From NCBI RefSeq assembly GCF_016808335.1, contig NC_053150.1, positions 47,829,607 to 47,893,606 on the forward strand: a stretch of 64,000 bases of DNA, read 5' to 3'. Below are positions 31,741-42,845 of this stretch, one piece after another. Numbering within the stretch: the first letter of the stretch is position 1; each line of letters begins with the position of its first letter. The stretch comes from Panicum virgatum. Taxonomy: Eukaryota > Streptophyta > Magnoliopsida > Poales > Poaceae. Both the position numbers and the translations under genes were made by a program. The notes beneath the pieces were generated by a model, which worked only from the letters and a program-made list of their open reading frames with translations, did no database searches and was not told where the DNA came from.

Positions 31741-34700
31741 AAAATGAATCTCGTCCTCGAGATTCGACTGGTTCCTAAACAGGTGGGGAAATTCCTTCTT
31801 CAGAGCGTCTTCGCGTTCCCACGTTACTTCTTCTACTCCATGTCTGCTCCACTGAACTCTGCATATCCGCACTTCGGAGTTTCTGGTTCTCCTAGTGACC
31901 GTGTCTAGAATCTTGACCGGTACTTCCTGGTACCGCAGGTCTGGCTGTAAATCTATTGTTTCTACTGGCACGTGCTCTGCTTCGGGTACCCTCAAACATC
32001 TTCTTAGCTGCGAGACGTGGAATACTGGATGTATATCTGACATTTCTTCTGGTAGCTCCAGATGGTATGCTACTGCCCCAACTTTCTTTAGAACTTGGTA
32101 TGGTCCAATGTACTGGGGGGCCAATTTTCCTTGCACTTGAAACCTTCGGGTTCCTCGAATAGGCGACACCTTGAGATATACGAAATCCCCTGGGTTGAAA
32201 CTTATTTCTCGTCTTTTCTTGTCGGCGTAACTCTTCTGTCGGGACTGGGCTGCCTTCAGTTTTTCTCTAATCTCGGCGACTCTTTCTTCTGCTTCCTTTA
32301 TGAGTGCGGGGCCGACTAGGGCACGTTCTCCAACCTCTGACCACATCAGTGGTGTTCTGCACTTTCTTTCGTAGAGGGCTTCGAACGGTGACATACCTAA
32401 ACTTGCTTGGTACCCGTTGTTGTATGAGAACTCGGCGTAGGGTAGACTTTGCTCCCAATCTTTGCCATAGGTAAGGACACACGCTCTCAGCATGTCTTCC
32501 ATAATCTGGTTTACCCTTTCTGTCTGGCCATCTGTCTGCGGGTGATAAGCGGAGCTAAAATCTAACTTGGTGCCCATGGCTTTATGCAAACTTTTCTAGA
32601 ATCTAGAGGTGAACTGGGTCCCTCTATCTGAGACAATTCGACTGGGCACACCATACAACTTCACTACGTTTTCCACATAGAGCTTGGCTAGCTTCTCTCC
32701 GCCATAGTTGGTTCGTACGGGTATGAAGTGAGCCGCTTTAGTGAGTCGGTCCACTATTACCCATATGGAATCGTGTCCTTTCTGTGTTCTGGGCAATCCT
32801 ACCACAAAGTCCATCCCTATTTCATCCCATTTCCAAATCGGGATGGGTAGGGGTTGCAACAATCCTGCCGGCTTCTGGTGTTCAGCTTTGATTCTCTGGC
32901 AAGTATCACAACGGGCGACAAATCGTGCAATATCTGCCTTCATCCCATTCCACCAATATTTCTGTCTTAAGTCCATATACATCTTGGTGGATCCTGGGTG
33001 AATGGAGTAGGCTGAGTTGTGGGCTTCATCCATGATTATCTGCCTAAAATCTCCTTTCTGGGGCACACAAATTATGTCTTTATACCACAATGTCCCCTTA
33101 TTATCCACTCGAAAGTCTGGTGCCTTATTTTCTCCGGTCTGCCTCCGGATTTCCATCAGTCCCTTGTCCGCTTTTTGGGCTTTCCTGATTCTTTCTTCTA
33201 GAGTGGATTGAATGTTCAGCACTTGGCTGGAACCTCGAGGGACAATGTGCACATTTAATCGTGCCATTTCCTCTTGTAAATGGTCATCCTTGGGCCCGTA
33301 GGATTTCCGACTTATGGCATCAGCTACTACATTTGCTTTTCCCGGGTGTTAATGGATTTCCAAATTATAATCTTTAACCAATTCCAGCCAACTTCTCTGC
33401 CTTAGGTTTAAATCTGGCTGGGTAAAAATATACTTCAGGCTCTTATGGTCGGTATAGATTTCACACTTATTTCCAATCAAATAATGCCTCCAAATTTTAA
33501 GTGCGTGCACTACGGCTGCAAGTTCCAAATCATGGGTCGGATAGTTCTGCTCATGGGACCTGAGCTGGCGGGAAGCATATGCAACGACTTTCCCGTCTTG
33601 CATCAGTACACAACCCAACCCTTGTCGGGATGCATCACAATAGATGATAAAATCCCGATGAATATCTGGTAGGGTCAGTACTGGAGCGGTAGTCAATCTT
33701 CACTTCAGTTCCTGGAAACTCCTCTCACACGACTCTGTCCAGGTGAATTTCTTCTCCTTCTTGAGCAGCTCCGTCATGGGTCGGGCTATTTTAGAAAATC
33801 CTTCAATGAATCTCCGATAATACCCAGCTAATCCAAGAAAGCTTCTAATCTCACTGATGTTGGTCGGTGGTTGCCAGTTGGAGACTGCTTCGACCTTCTC
33901 GGGGTCCACTGCTACTCCTTCTGCGGTCAGAATATGACCAAGGAAGGCTACTTTCTCTAGCCAAAACTCACACTTGCTGAATTTGGCGTATAGCCTATGC
34001 ACTCTCAGCTTTTCCAAAACTACCCTCAGGTGCTGCTCGTGCTCCTGAATGCTCTTCGAGTAAATAAGTATGTCGTCGATGAAGACTACGACAAACTTAT
34101 CTAACTCGTCCATAAACACTTTGTTCATGAGATTCATGAAATAGGCAGGTGCGTTTGTCAGCCCAAAAGACATCACCGTGAACTCAAACAGCCCATATCT
34201 GGTGACAAAGGCTGTCTTCGGGATGTCGCTCTCCCTAATCTTGAGCTGAAAATATCCGGATCTCAGATCGATCTTGGAGAAGTACTTGGCGCCTTTTAAC
34301 TGATCAAAAAGATCATCGATCCTGGGAAGGGGGTACTTATTTTTGATAGTGACTTCGTTCAGTACTCGGTAGTCTACACATAATCTCATATTTCCGTCCT
34401 TCTTTTTGACAAATAAAACCGGGGCTCCCCAAGGAGACGAACTTGGCCTGATGAAGCCAATCCGTTGTAACTCCTCTAGTTGTTTCTTTAACTCTGCCAA
34501 CTCAGAGGCTGCCATCCTATAGGGTCTTTTGGCTATGGGGGCGGTTCCAGGAACAAGATCAATGACAAATTCTATGTCCCTATCTGGTGGCATACCGGGA
34601 AGTTCTTCGGGAAAGACATCGGGGTACTCATTCACTACTGGGACTTCTTCCAAGGTCTTGGCTTCCATGCTAAACACCATCGGGTTTGCTCCACTCTCTC

Positions 34701-34782
34701 GGGTATGACAGGTCACTCGGACTCCTTCCGGGTTCGTGAGGTGTACTACCTTGCCAGTACATCCTATGAGGCCATTGTGTTT
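31727..34782 (-). pseudogene. Broken pol: RT, RNase H, integrase, chromodomain
   Basis: The reading frame contains, in order, reverse transcriptase ([31 protein letters not shown]), RNase H ([27 protein letters not shown]), an integrase with its zinc-binding HHCC segment, the D-D-E core (GMDFVVGLPRTQ, VSDRGTQFTSRF, YHPQTDGQTERVNQ), and a C-terminal chromodomain (VRICRVQWSRHGVEEVTWE). The frame is constant but is stopped three times: TGA at 33700-33702, TAA at 33349-33351 and TAG at 32596-32598. The 5' end is fused in frame to LTR sequence because gag and protease are deleted. The last open part runs past the polypurine tract into the LTR. It is non-functional. Confidence 0.92.
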
Positions 34783-35324
34783 GCGTGCGTGGGGTGCGGC
34801 GCGTGCACACGGCGGCGGCGAGCTGCTGCTGCTGCGCGGGTGGGCGAGGGGGACGCAGGGCGCTCGGTGCGGTGGGCCAGGGGCGCGCGCGCGGAGGAGA
34901 AAGGAAGGGAGGGCCGAGCGGGCGGCGCTCGGGAACGGGGCAGAGCAGAAGGGGGCGAGCGCGCGGGGTAGGAGGAAAGAAGAGAGAGAGGGAAGGAGAG
35001 AGGAAAAGAAAATGGGGAAAAAAAGGAAAAAAGAAAAGAAAAAGAAAAAGAAGGGGAGAGAGAAATAAAGAGAGAGGAAGGGCGGGATTCGTGCCGGGAT
35101 CACGGCGTCGATCGCGGGGCCGGTCGGTCGCGATCCGCGGTCACCCGCGTGCGCTGACGAGGCCACAGGAAAGAAAAGGGGGGGGTCGAGATGCTGGAGA
35201 TCGGACGATTGGACCAGGGAAAGGTTCCGGGGAATTAGGGCGGTCTTTGAGCTCAACGATGGAACACTTGGTTTTGAAAATAAATATCGCACGATTTAAT
35301 TTATCGGATTTTTGGGATGTTACA
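34783..35324 (-). repeat. Truncated 5' LTR of the chromovirus
   Basis: This is the first 542 bp of the LTR, about 99% identical to 31187-31726 and neighbouring bases of the 3' LTR. The break at 34783 joins LTR sequence to the protease/RT linker without filler. The shared bases at the joint are few, so end joining or template switching is likely. Confidence 0.9.
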
Positions 35325-36297
35325 CCACCCGACCCGATAAATTCGACCCAATCCGTTCGAAAAAAACCTGACCCGACCCAACCCGACCAAGTGACGGATC
35401 GGGTACGGGTCGAAATATTTTACCCGAAACTCAAAAAAATCTAATTCAATCCGAAAATTACACACACAATTGCGGGCCAACCGGATCCAACCCGAACCTA
35501 ACCTGACCATGTCATGGGCCGGGTATGGGCCAATATTTTTTGGCCCGAAACCCGAAGTGACTCGACAGATGATCAGGTACACTTAGGATTTCCTTAAGAC
35601 CTGCTACTGTTATATATGTTGCTTCTAAGAGTTTAAGACTCCCCTCTATTTCCCACACTATTGGTGCCTCTAACTCATATTCGCTCTGTTTGGCTAGCTG
35701 TGACTGGTAGCTAGTGTTGATTTGTTGTCAGAGAAAAATACTGTTGGTTGATAGATGATGCTAATTTGGTATGAGAGAAAAATACTCTGGCTGGCTGGCT
35801 GAAAGTCAGGTGAACAGAGCGATTGTTTTTATTTGTTAAGTAAAGATTAGAGTTTTACTGAACTTTTCTCGAACAGAATATCAACAAGCAAATGAAACTC
35901 AAATGACCATTATCTCGTCTTCTTATCTTAATTGGGAAGTGAGTTACAGATAACATCTATTTTTAAATATATACTCTTATTAGGTCATGTAGCCTTTATA
36001 AATACCTTTATATTTAAAAACGAGGGAAGTATTTGATATTTTACATGGCAAGTGAGTGAGTACATCTGTGAAATGTGATTTCGAAAACCGAAAGGTAGAA
36101 TTGACGATAATACCCCCCAGAACGGAAACAGCTCCCCGGTCCCCTCCCTCCGCGTCTTCGGCCACCAACATTCCAGACGACCCGACCCGTTTCCTCCCCC
36201 ACCGAATCATCGGCGGCTCGGCGCCTCCTCGTTTCGCCTTCAGCAGCCAGTGAGTTGCTTCGTTGGGAAGGCAAGAGGGACCTGCAGCCGCGAGCCA
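35325..36297. other. Intergenic: old repeat, MITE, and CTL 5' leader
   Basis: From 35325 to 35580 there is a decayed repeat rich in gacccgaccc and cgggta motifs. A small MITE lies at about 35681-35823. From about 36110 to 36296 the sequence becomes CT- and GC-rich and looks like the 5' leader of the chitinase-like gene, cut off from it by the hAT-like element. Confidence 0.5.
35681..35823. mobile_element. Small hAT-like MITE
   Basis: The ends are inverted (tcgctctgtttggct on the left, tcgctctgttcacct as complement of the right). The interior contains gagagaaaaatact twice. A related copy lies at about 58703-58819. Confidence 0.5.
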
Positions 36298-37101
36298 CAG
36301 TGGCGGAGCCAGAATTTAGAAGTTGGGTATTCCTATTTTCTAAACGAGTCCACGGTCATCATTCTCCCATAACCGCTATAGAAGCTTTGCTGTACAGCTA
36401 CACTGTAATCGCACAACACCCGCTACCCTCGTCGGAGAATGCGGACCCTGAGCCATGCCATCATAATATGGGGTAGGTTATGGTTCCATTTGTAATGCCA
36501 TGAAATCTCAAATTTCTTTAATCAGCAACAAAACACTTGTAGTTACAAATTCAAATTCTTGCACGGGGGACGAGCAATCCATTCCACATTTCCACGCTCG
36601 TAAGCACACCATGTTGCCAACCGAACCTCCTTTGCAACACACTTTGTAAGCACATCACATGCCCCTATAATTACTAGTATTCAGAGAGAAGCAGACTAGC
36701 AGAACCGTGCACCTGCAGCTCATCGCCAGCACAGCGGCACCCCCTGCTGGGTAGTATTGGATAGTAGGACTAAACTGCTGGGTACTTATGTGCGCTGCCG
36801 TTGGCCACCTAGCCGGCTTGCTAATTTCCATGGCCGCCTGCTCGCAACCTCGCAGCAACCAGGAGCTACAAAATGCGCGCGAGGGAACTGGCCTTACAAC
36901 AAGGTGGGAGTGGGGATTGGGCTGTTGGCCTGGGTCATATACTCGTATTAGAGGTGTCGCTAGGCTGAGTTTTGGCTGAGAAAATGAAGAAATAGATTTA
37001 ACATAATATATGCATATATGTATACTTAATGTAAGTGATTTTTGAAGAAAAAAGTTGGGTATTCCTGGGAATACCCAGGCATCAAGGTAGCTCCGCCCAT
37101 G
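36298..37101. mobile_element. hAT-like element in the CTL leader
   Basis: The 804-bp element has ends CAGTGGCGGAGCC and, in complement, CATGGGCGGAGCT. Similar gttgggtattcc motifs occur near both ends. The flanks gcgagcca (36290-36297) and gcgagccg (37102-37109) match at seven of eight bases, as for an 8-bp hAT target duplication. Removing it would place the leader-like sequence ending at 36296 a few bases from the CTL start codon. It codes for nothing recognisable. Confidence 0.6.
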
Positions 37102-37112
37102 GCGAGCCGGCG

Positions 37113-38861
37113 ATGGCCCGATGGGCGGCATTGCTGCTGCTTCTGCTTGCCGCGCCGGCGGCGGGGAGGAAGGAGAAGGCCGGCGAGAAGGTGTGCGACA
37201 AGGGGTGGGAGTGCAGCGGCAGCCGGTTCTGCTGCAACGAGACCATCAGCGACTACTTCAAGGCGTACCAGTTCGAGGAGCTCTTCGCCCACCGCAACGA
37301 TGCCCAGGCCCACGCCCCCGGCTTCTGGGACTACCAGGCCTTCATCACCGCCGCCGCCCTCTTCGAGCCTCGCGGGTTCGGCACCACCGGAGGCAAGCAG
37401 ATGGGGATGAAGGAGGTCGCCGCTTTCCTCGGCCATGTCGGCGCCAAGACGTCATGTAAGCTTCGCTCCTCCTCTCCACTCCTTAACCCGATCGAGCAAT
37501 CCGATGCGCCGGGATCGAGTGCCAGACTAGTTCTGATTTTGCATTTCACCTGAATACCTGATACTTACACTTAGTGCAGGCGCCCTCACTAGTCGAATCC
37601 ACGCTCTACATGTTCAACTATGTCTTGTAGGCTTAGATCTGCATCTAGATTATATTGCAGGATTGTCGGACTAGGAGAGGTGATGTTGAATTGAGGATCA
37701 GAATGTATTTGGGATTTGGCCAGTGAATTTCAGAGAATATTGGTAGCAATAGGCTCCATGAAGACAGCCTGTTTTGCAATTTAATATGCATTGTTATCTA
37801 TTTTTCAAATAAAATAGTTAAAAACGTATCCGCGTATCGGGTTGTTTGAGAAATTGTCGTATCCGCGTATCCGTATCCTTCCGATACTGATACACGTATC
37901 CGTATCCGTGCTGCATAGAACACAGGAAATGGGAACACAATGGGGTTTTTATTTTCAGTTTACTAATTGTCGAATGCAGTGAGATGTGGATCAAAAACAG
38001 TATGGTTCACCCAAAATTCCGAATAATTTGGTATCTATGTTAATCTGGAAATAGCAACACTACAATAGACTTTGTAGAAGCAAATTAGCTAAAGTTAAGT
38101 TATATATTGTAGTTCTATTTTGCTGATTTGAAATATTCTGCACATTAATCTGAATTTTTGCCAAGTAGCTTCTGATAAGTACTGTAACTGTGTGTTCTAT
38201 CAGGTGGATATGGTGAAGCACCTGGTGGTGAAACGGCTTGGGGGCTTTGCTATAACCATGAATTGAGCCCCAGTCAGAGCTACTGTGATGATAGCAATGA
38301 ATTGTACCCTTGTGTTGAAGGAGTTGAGTACTATGGCAGAGGCGCTATTCCTGTTTACTGGTCAGGCTGATATGTCACTTCTTTATTGATGATTATTAGG
38401 AGCTGAGTAGGCTATGTTATTGATGATTTTGGATCTGCTTGTTGATGTTCACCAGGAACCACAACTATGGTATCATTGGCAATGGTATCAAGCAGGATCT
38501 GTTGAATCACCCAGAGCTATTGGAACAGAATGCCACCCTAGCATTTGAAGCAGCTGTCTGGAGGTGGATGACTCCAATGAAGCGGAAGCAGCCATCTGCC
38601 CATGATGTGTTTGTTGGTAACTGGAAACCCACCAAGAACGACACATTGTCCAAGAGGTATCCTGGCTTTGGTGCTACCATGAACATCCTGTATGGTGATG
38701 ATATCTGTGGTCAAGGGTCCACTGATAAGATGAACACCATTATATCTCATTACCAACATTATCTCGACTTGATGGGAGTTGGCCGTCAGCACTCTGGAGA
38801 TTACTTGGATTGTGGTGACCAGGTGGCTTTCAATCCATCATCAGAGAGTTCCGACTTCTAA
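37113..38861 (+). CDS. Chitinase-like protein (GH19 family, CTL1/POM1 type)
   Basis: Exons 37113-37455, 38204-38360 and 38456-38861 join in phase to 301 aa. A signal peptide (LLLLLLAAPAAG) leads to a Cys-rich segment and a GH19 fold (FWDYQAFITAAALFEP, ETAWGLCYNHE, GRGAIPVYWNHNYG, FGATMNILYGDDICGQG). In active class I/II chitinases the first catalytic acid lies in HETTGG. Here that place reads HVGAKTSCGYG, so the acid is missing while the second glutamate (NHE) appears kept. This is characteristic of CTL1/POM1 and rice BC15-like proteins, which bind glucan and are needed for normal cellulose deposition rather than chitin cleavage. The protein should be secreted to the wall. An out-of-frame ATG at 37099, contributed by the transposon end, precedes the start. 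Confidence 0.92.
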
Positions 38862-39589
38862 GAAACTGTTTTAAAAATCTGTGTGACTGGGCCGCGGGCC
38901 CACTAACTGGGTTCCCCAAGCTATAGTGATCATGTCTGTGAAACAACAGTTGTTTGCCCTACGGCATATGTACTTGACGATAATTAAAATCCAGTCATGA
39001 TTTACCTGTACTGTAAATTAAGTTGTGTCTGTCACTGAATCTGCTTTCCTTGATATCGTTTGAGAAAAAAAACTTTTTCTGCTACTCCCTTATATGTTGA
39101 TTTGTTGTGCTCAATGGTGTAGTATATATTGCCATCACTACTAATTAATTGGGGATGTTAGGTTGCTTTATTTCGTGAATTCTATCAATTGGCAGTGTGT
39201 GTCTTGGATCATTTTGTATTTTACTATTTTGAGGCACAATTCAGGTCAGACTCCATTCTTGTTAAACTATAAACAAACAAATAAGGCAAATGTTGGTGCC
39301 GAATGAAAGAGACATTACAGACAGTCAAATTTCACAGTGAATTTAAAGAGATTTGCAAGGGTCTTCAGTGGCATATTCCTGCAGGACTAAAAACGAATGG
39401 ATAAATATCTTTGGAACACAGCTTGTCCAAGTGATTTCGTGGGGACCAGAAGTTGGGAACCACACATATGTACAGCCAGGTAGCGATAGGCTAACTAGTG
39501 GGTAGTGCCTTTTTCCTTCTTTTTCATTTCAAGAGCTGTGGTAGGCTGGTGGGTGTTGTTCCAAACTCAGAGAAAGCAAGCAGGAAGGG
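38862..39589. other. CTL 3' flank and APX-R promoter
   Basis: This is AT-rich noncoding sequence between two + strand genes. It should hold the 3' UTR of the chitinase-like gene and the promoter and leader of the peroxidase gene. I recognise no repeat. Confidence 0.5.
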
Positions 39590-42276
39590 ATGGAGCTCAC
39601 CAACATCCCCTATCTTGCATCATCTTCCTCCTCCAGCATCTTCTACTCCAGCTACAGCCGCTGTACCTGCAGGTGATGCTAGCAACTTTGCTCATTACTT
39701 ATGCAAATGATTCATTTAAATGATTCAGTTATGTGTACATGGAAGCAAATGACCTGAGAAATCATGATGTGCAGGGGCAAAAAGGCTGGGAACCTGGTGA
39801 TAACAGCTTCTGCAGCTGGTGGTAGGTGTGCTGCTGATTTGGCATGTTCACAGCTTGTTGAGCGGGAAAATAAAGACGCCCTTTCAGGTATACCGCAGTT
39901 ATTATGCTTTGCATTTCAGTTAGAACGGCATATATCTCCTGGTTCCAAATCATTTTCAATGAACTCAATCTGTAAGTGTCTGATTGATGTCAGTAACGTT
40001 TTTTGTTGCTTAGGGAGAATCCACAACACAAAATCAGTATGGTCAACTAAAATTTTCTTTGTATGGTGGCCCCAGGTCCTAGATCTTCCTGGCATTATAG
40101 AAGGAGAGAATTTGCTTCTGCCATTTTGCTCCCTTTTCTGCTTCCTCATGTTGATGTCTCAAGCGCGTAAGTGCATTATATAACTACCTTGCTATTTGTA
40201 TTTTATCACTGAGTTTCCATAGCTATTCAGTTCATAAAGTTATTATCAGAAATTCATAAGAGCACGTTATTGATGTTTCAAATGGTAAACACTGTGCAAA
40301 CATGAATTTAGAAAAAAAAATTATGTAATGAATAGCATACAGTGATCCGTAAAAAGAAAACATCCTCAAAGCTGTTTCTTGCTCCTAAAATGGCAGTGTG
40401 ATATCTGTAAGAGAAGTTGATCATTGTTGATTTCACAGGGCTGAGACATACAATGAATCAATCATTCGAAGTGGCGTGAGGACTGTCTTAACCAAGGCCA
40501 AGGCTGCTGGCGTGCTTCGTTTGGTTTTCCATGATGCAGGGACTTTTGATGTTAGTGACAAATCAGGTTAGCTTTCTTGATATTTTCACTGATCTACGGC
40601 TGACATAGTGCACTATCAAATTCTTTTTGGATTAAAATATAGATAAAATTGTTGAGATTAAAATATTAGGTTCTGAGCAAGGCTATAATATATGTAAAAG
40701 GAAATGTTAGAAAATGTACATGGAATATGATGTGTTTATTAATAAAGTAAAGAAAAACTACACATTAACATCTGTCAAACTATTAATATCAGTATCTTTC
40801 AGGTGGCATGAATGGCTCTATAATATATGAAGTTGACAGGCCTGAAAATACTGGGCTAAATAGATCCATAAAGGTTTACCCCCTTGAAAGTGTTTTTCAG
40901 ACAAGCATCATCTTTTTTGTGTGTTTAATGTCTTAAATACTGTTATATTTATTGAGGAATACTATGTTGTCATCTTATGGTTGTTTAATTGCTTCATAAC
41001 CGAACAGATATTAGGAAAAGCAAAATCAGGAATCGATGATATTCAGAAAGGTATTTAAATTCACATCATTTGCAGTTTTGTACTTCCTTTATGGAACTTC
41101 AGTTTTCACTTTGAGTAAAATTTACTGATGCACTTGTCGATAGTGTCATGGGCGGACTTGATTGCTGTGGCTGGTGCTGAGGCAGTTGCGCTCTGTGGTG
41201 GGCCTGAAATTCCAGTAAGGCTAGGACGATTAGATTCCAGGTGCAACATCACAAAGATTTTGATTATACAATTCTTTGCAACTCGCAATGTTAAGAAAGC
41301 TTTTTAAGTCATTCCAGATTGTGTTTCTTTATCCTTATTTTTCTGAAAGAGCGTATTTCTCTATGAAGTACTGCTGATCCAGCTGGTAAGCTCCCTGAAG
41401 AGACATTGGATGCAGCTGCTCTAAAAACATTATTCAGCACAAAGGGTTTTTCGTGAGTTCTCGCTTTCTTATATTGTGCCTACTTCATGGGTTTCAGTTC
41501 TTCATTTGGAATCAAATCAGTATACATCATCACCTCACACTTGGTGATATTTCGGCAGATTTTTTATTTATTCTTGTTTCACGAAGTAAGCTAGTGTTAG
41601 ATCCATGCCTGAAGTTATATTTGACATTTAACAGACCGCAGGAGATGGTTGTTTTATCTGGTGCACACACAATTGGAGGCAAAGGATTCGGGAGTCCAAT
41701 CGTTTTTGACAACACCTACTTCAAAGTGCTCCTTGAGAAGAAGCCTCAAACATCTTCATGTAAGTGCATGTGCTTATCCTCATGCCTTTGTCACATAATT
41801 TTTTCCCTTCTTCCTTGGAATCTGGAGAGACGACTTATCCACTGAAACTCATCTGAAGTTTGAGTTTTTCAAAACTTGCTGTGTTGATTATTTTGCTCCT
41901 TTGTGAAGCTGGCATGGAAGCAATGGTGGGGCTGCGCACGGATTGGGCACTCACTGAAGATGACGAGTGCTTAAGGTTGGCTCTGAACTAGATCTGCGCT
42001 CATTGACATTGCATCTCTTTTTCATGGCAAAGTTCGCTTATCTTTGTTATCTTGTACGTTGTGAGCTAATATATCTAGCTTAAATAAACCAAATAAGATG
42101 GCTTAAGCGATAATGCTTGGGAAATGTTAAATGCTCTATCAGCTTATTAATATTGCACATTTTACATCTGCAGATGGATTAGGATATATGCAGAGGACCA
42201 AGCTAGATTTTTCGACGACTTCAGGGATACATACATCAAGCTGGTAGATAGTGGAGCCACGTGGAGAACAGCTTAA
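39590..42276 (+). CDS. Ascorbate peroxidase-related haem protein (APX-R type)
   Basis: Eleven exons join in phase: 39590-39672, 39775-39887, 40076-40166, 40439-40566, 40803-40873, 41008-41050, 41144-41240, 41369-41452, 41635-41759, 41909-41975, 42174-42276. The protein is 334 aa. The Ser-rich N-terminus is a likely plastid transit peptide. The distal haem site reads VLRLVFHDAGTFD, with Phe where classical APX has Trp next to the distal His. The proximal His is in VVLSGAHTIGGKGFG, and the following KERSG-type segment with the ascorbate-binding Arg is absent. Other class I peroxidase blocks are clear (VSWADLIAVAGAEAV, VFDNTYFKVLLEKK, FFDDFRDTYIKLVDSG). These changes fit APX-R (Arabidopsis At4g32320 group), a plastid haem peroxidase distinct from true APX and linked to oxidative stress. 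Confidence 0.9.
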
Positions 42277-42840
42277 TTAGAATTTTCCATGGCTGTAAAA
42301 TGCAATGAATTTTTCCTATATAGGCAGCGGCTCGTTCGAAACATACGAGTTTCATAGAATTTTTTTTTACCAAAAACAGAGCAGTTTTTTCCAGGCAAAA
42401 TGCCAATTGAACACAAAAGACGCAGTCTCTTGTAAACTAAGTAGCATTTTGGAACACCAATGAGTTGCAATTCTCAAACCAGATAGATGATCTACTGATC
42501 TACAAGTTTACAACGAAAAACAAGGTTGCCAGCGAATTGTTATATACAGTATACAAAAATTAGTTCAGTCTGTTCGGACTCTTCAGAGACATGCACCTGC
42601 ACGAGCCGTATGAGAAGACAGAAGCGAGTCAGGCCTCGACAGCAAGGCGTGCCAGGCCCAGCAACCACACATGATCTGTGTCGATGTGTAGAGCTGAGCG
42701 GCCTGGACAACGCGAGCAAACAGCACGAACACGATAAGCCCCGGCCAGTGGTTGGCTCGCTCCTCTCTGCTCCTCGCCTCAGCTCCGATCATCAGTTGCC
42801 CGGTGTTCCAATCCATGCGCAGCTGAAGCTGTAGCAGGCG
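42277..42840. other. APX-R 3' flank and DUF1997 gene promoter
   Basis: This spacer between co-directed genes is 569 bp. It becomes GC-rich toward the DUF1997 start. The start ATG at 42846 is preceded by a minimal upstream frame, ATG GAA TGA at 42841-42849, which overlaps it. No repeat is seen. Confidence 0.55.
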
Positions 42841-42845
42841 ATGGA

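Larger units (their letters stand above)
28127..35324 (-). mobile_element. Ty3/gypsy chromovirus retrotransposon, internally deleted
   Basis: The element is bounded by CCACC on both sides (28122-28126 and 35325-35329), a 5-bp target duplication, and has TG...CA ends (TGTAACATCCC... on the minus strand). A full 3.6-kb 3' LTR (28127-31726) is followed by the polypurine tract and pol. The 5' LTR is cut short to 542 bp and joined directly to the region just after protease, so most of the 5' LTR, the PBS, gag and most of protease are missing. The two LTR copies differ by six transitions and one 3-bp G-run indel over 542 bp, so insertion was recent. It cannot move on its own. The chromodomain and LTR start suggest the Tekay group. 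Confidence 0.93.
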
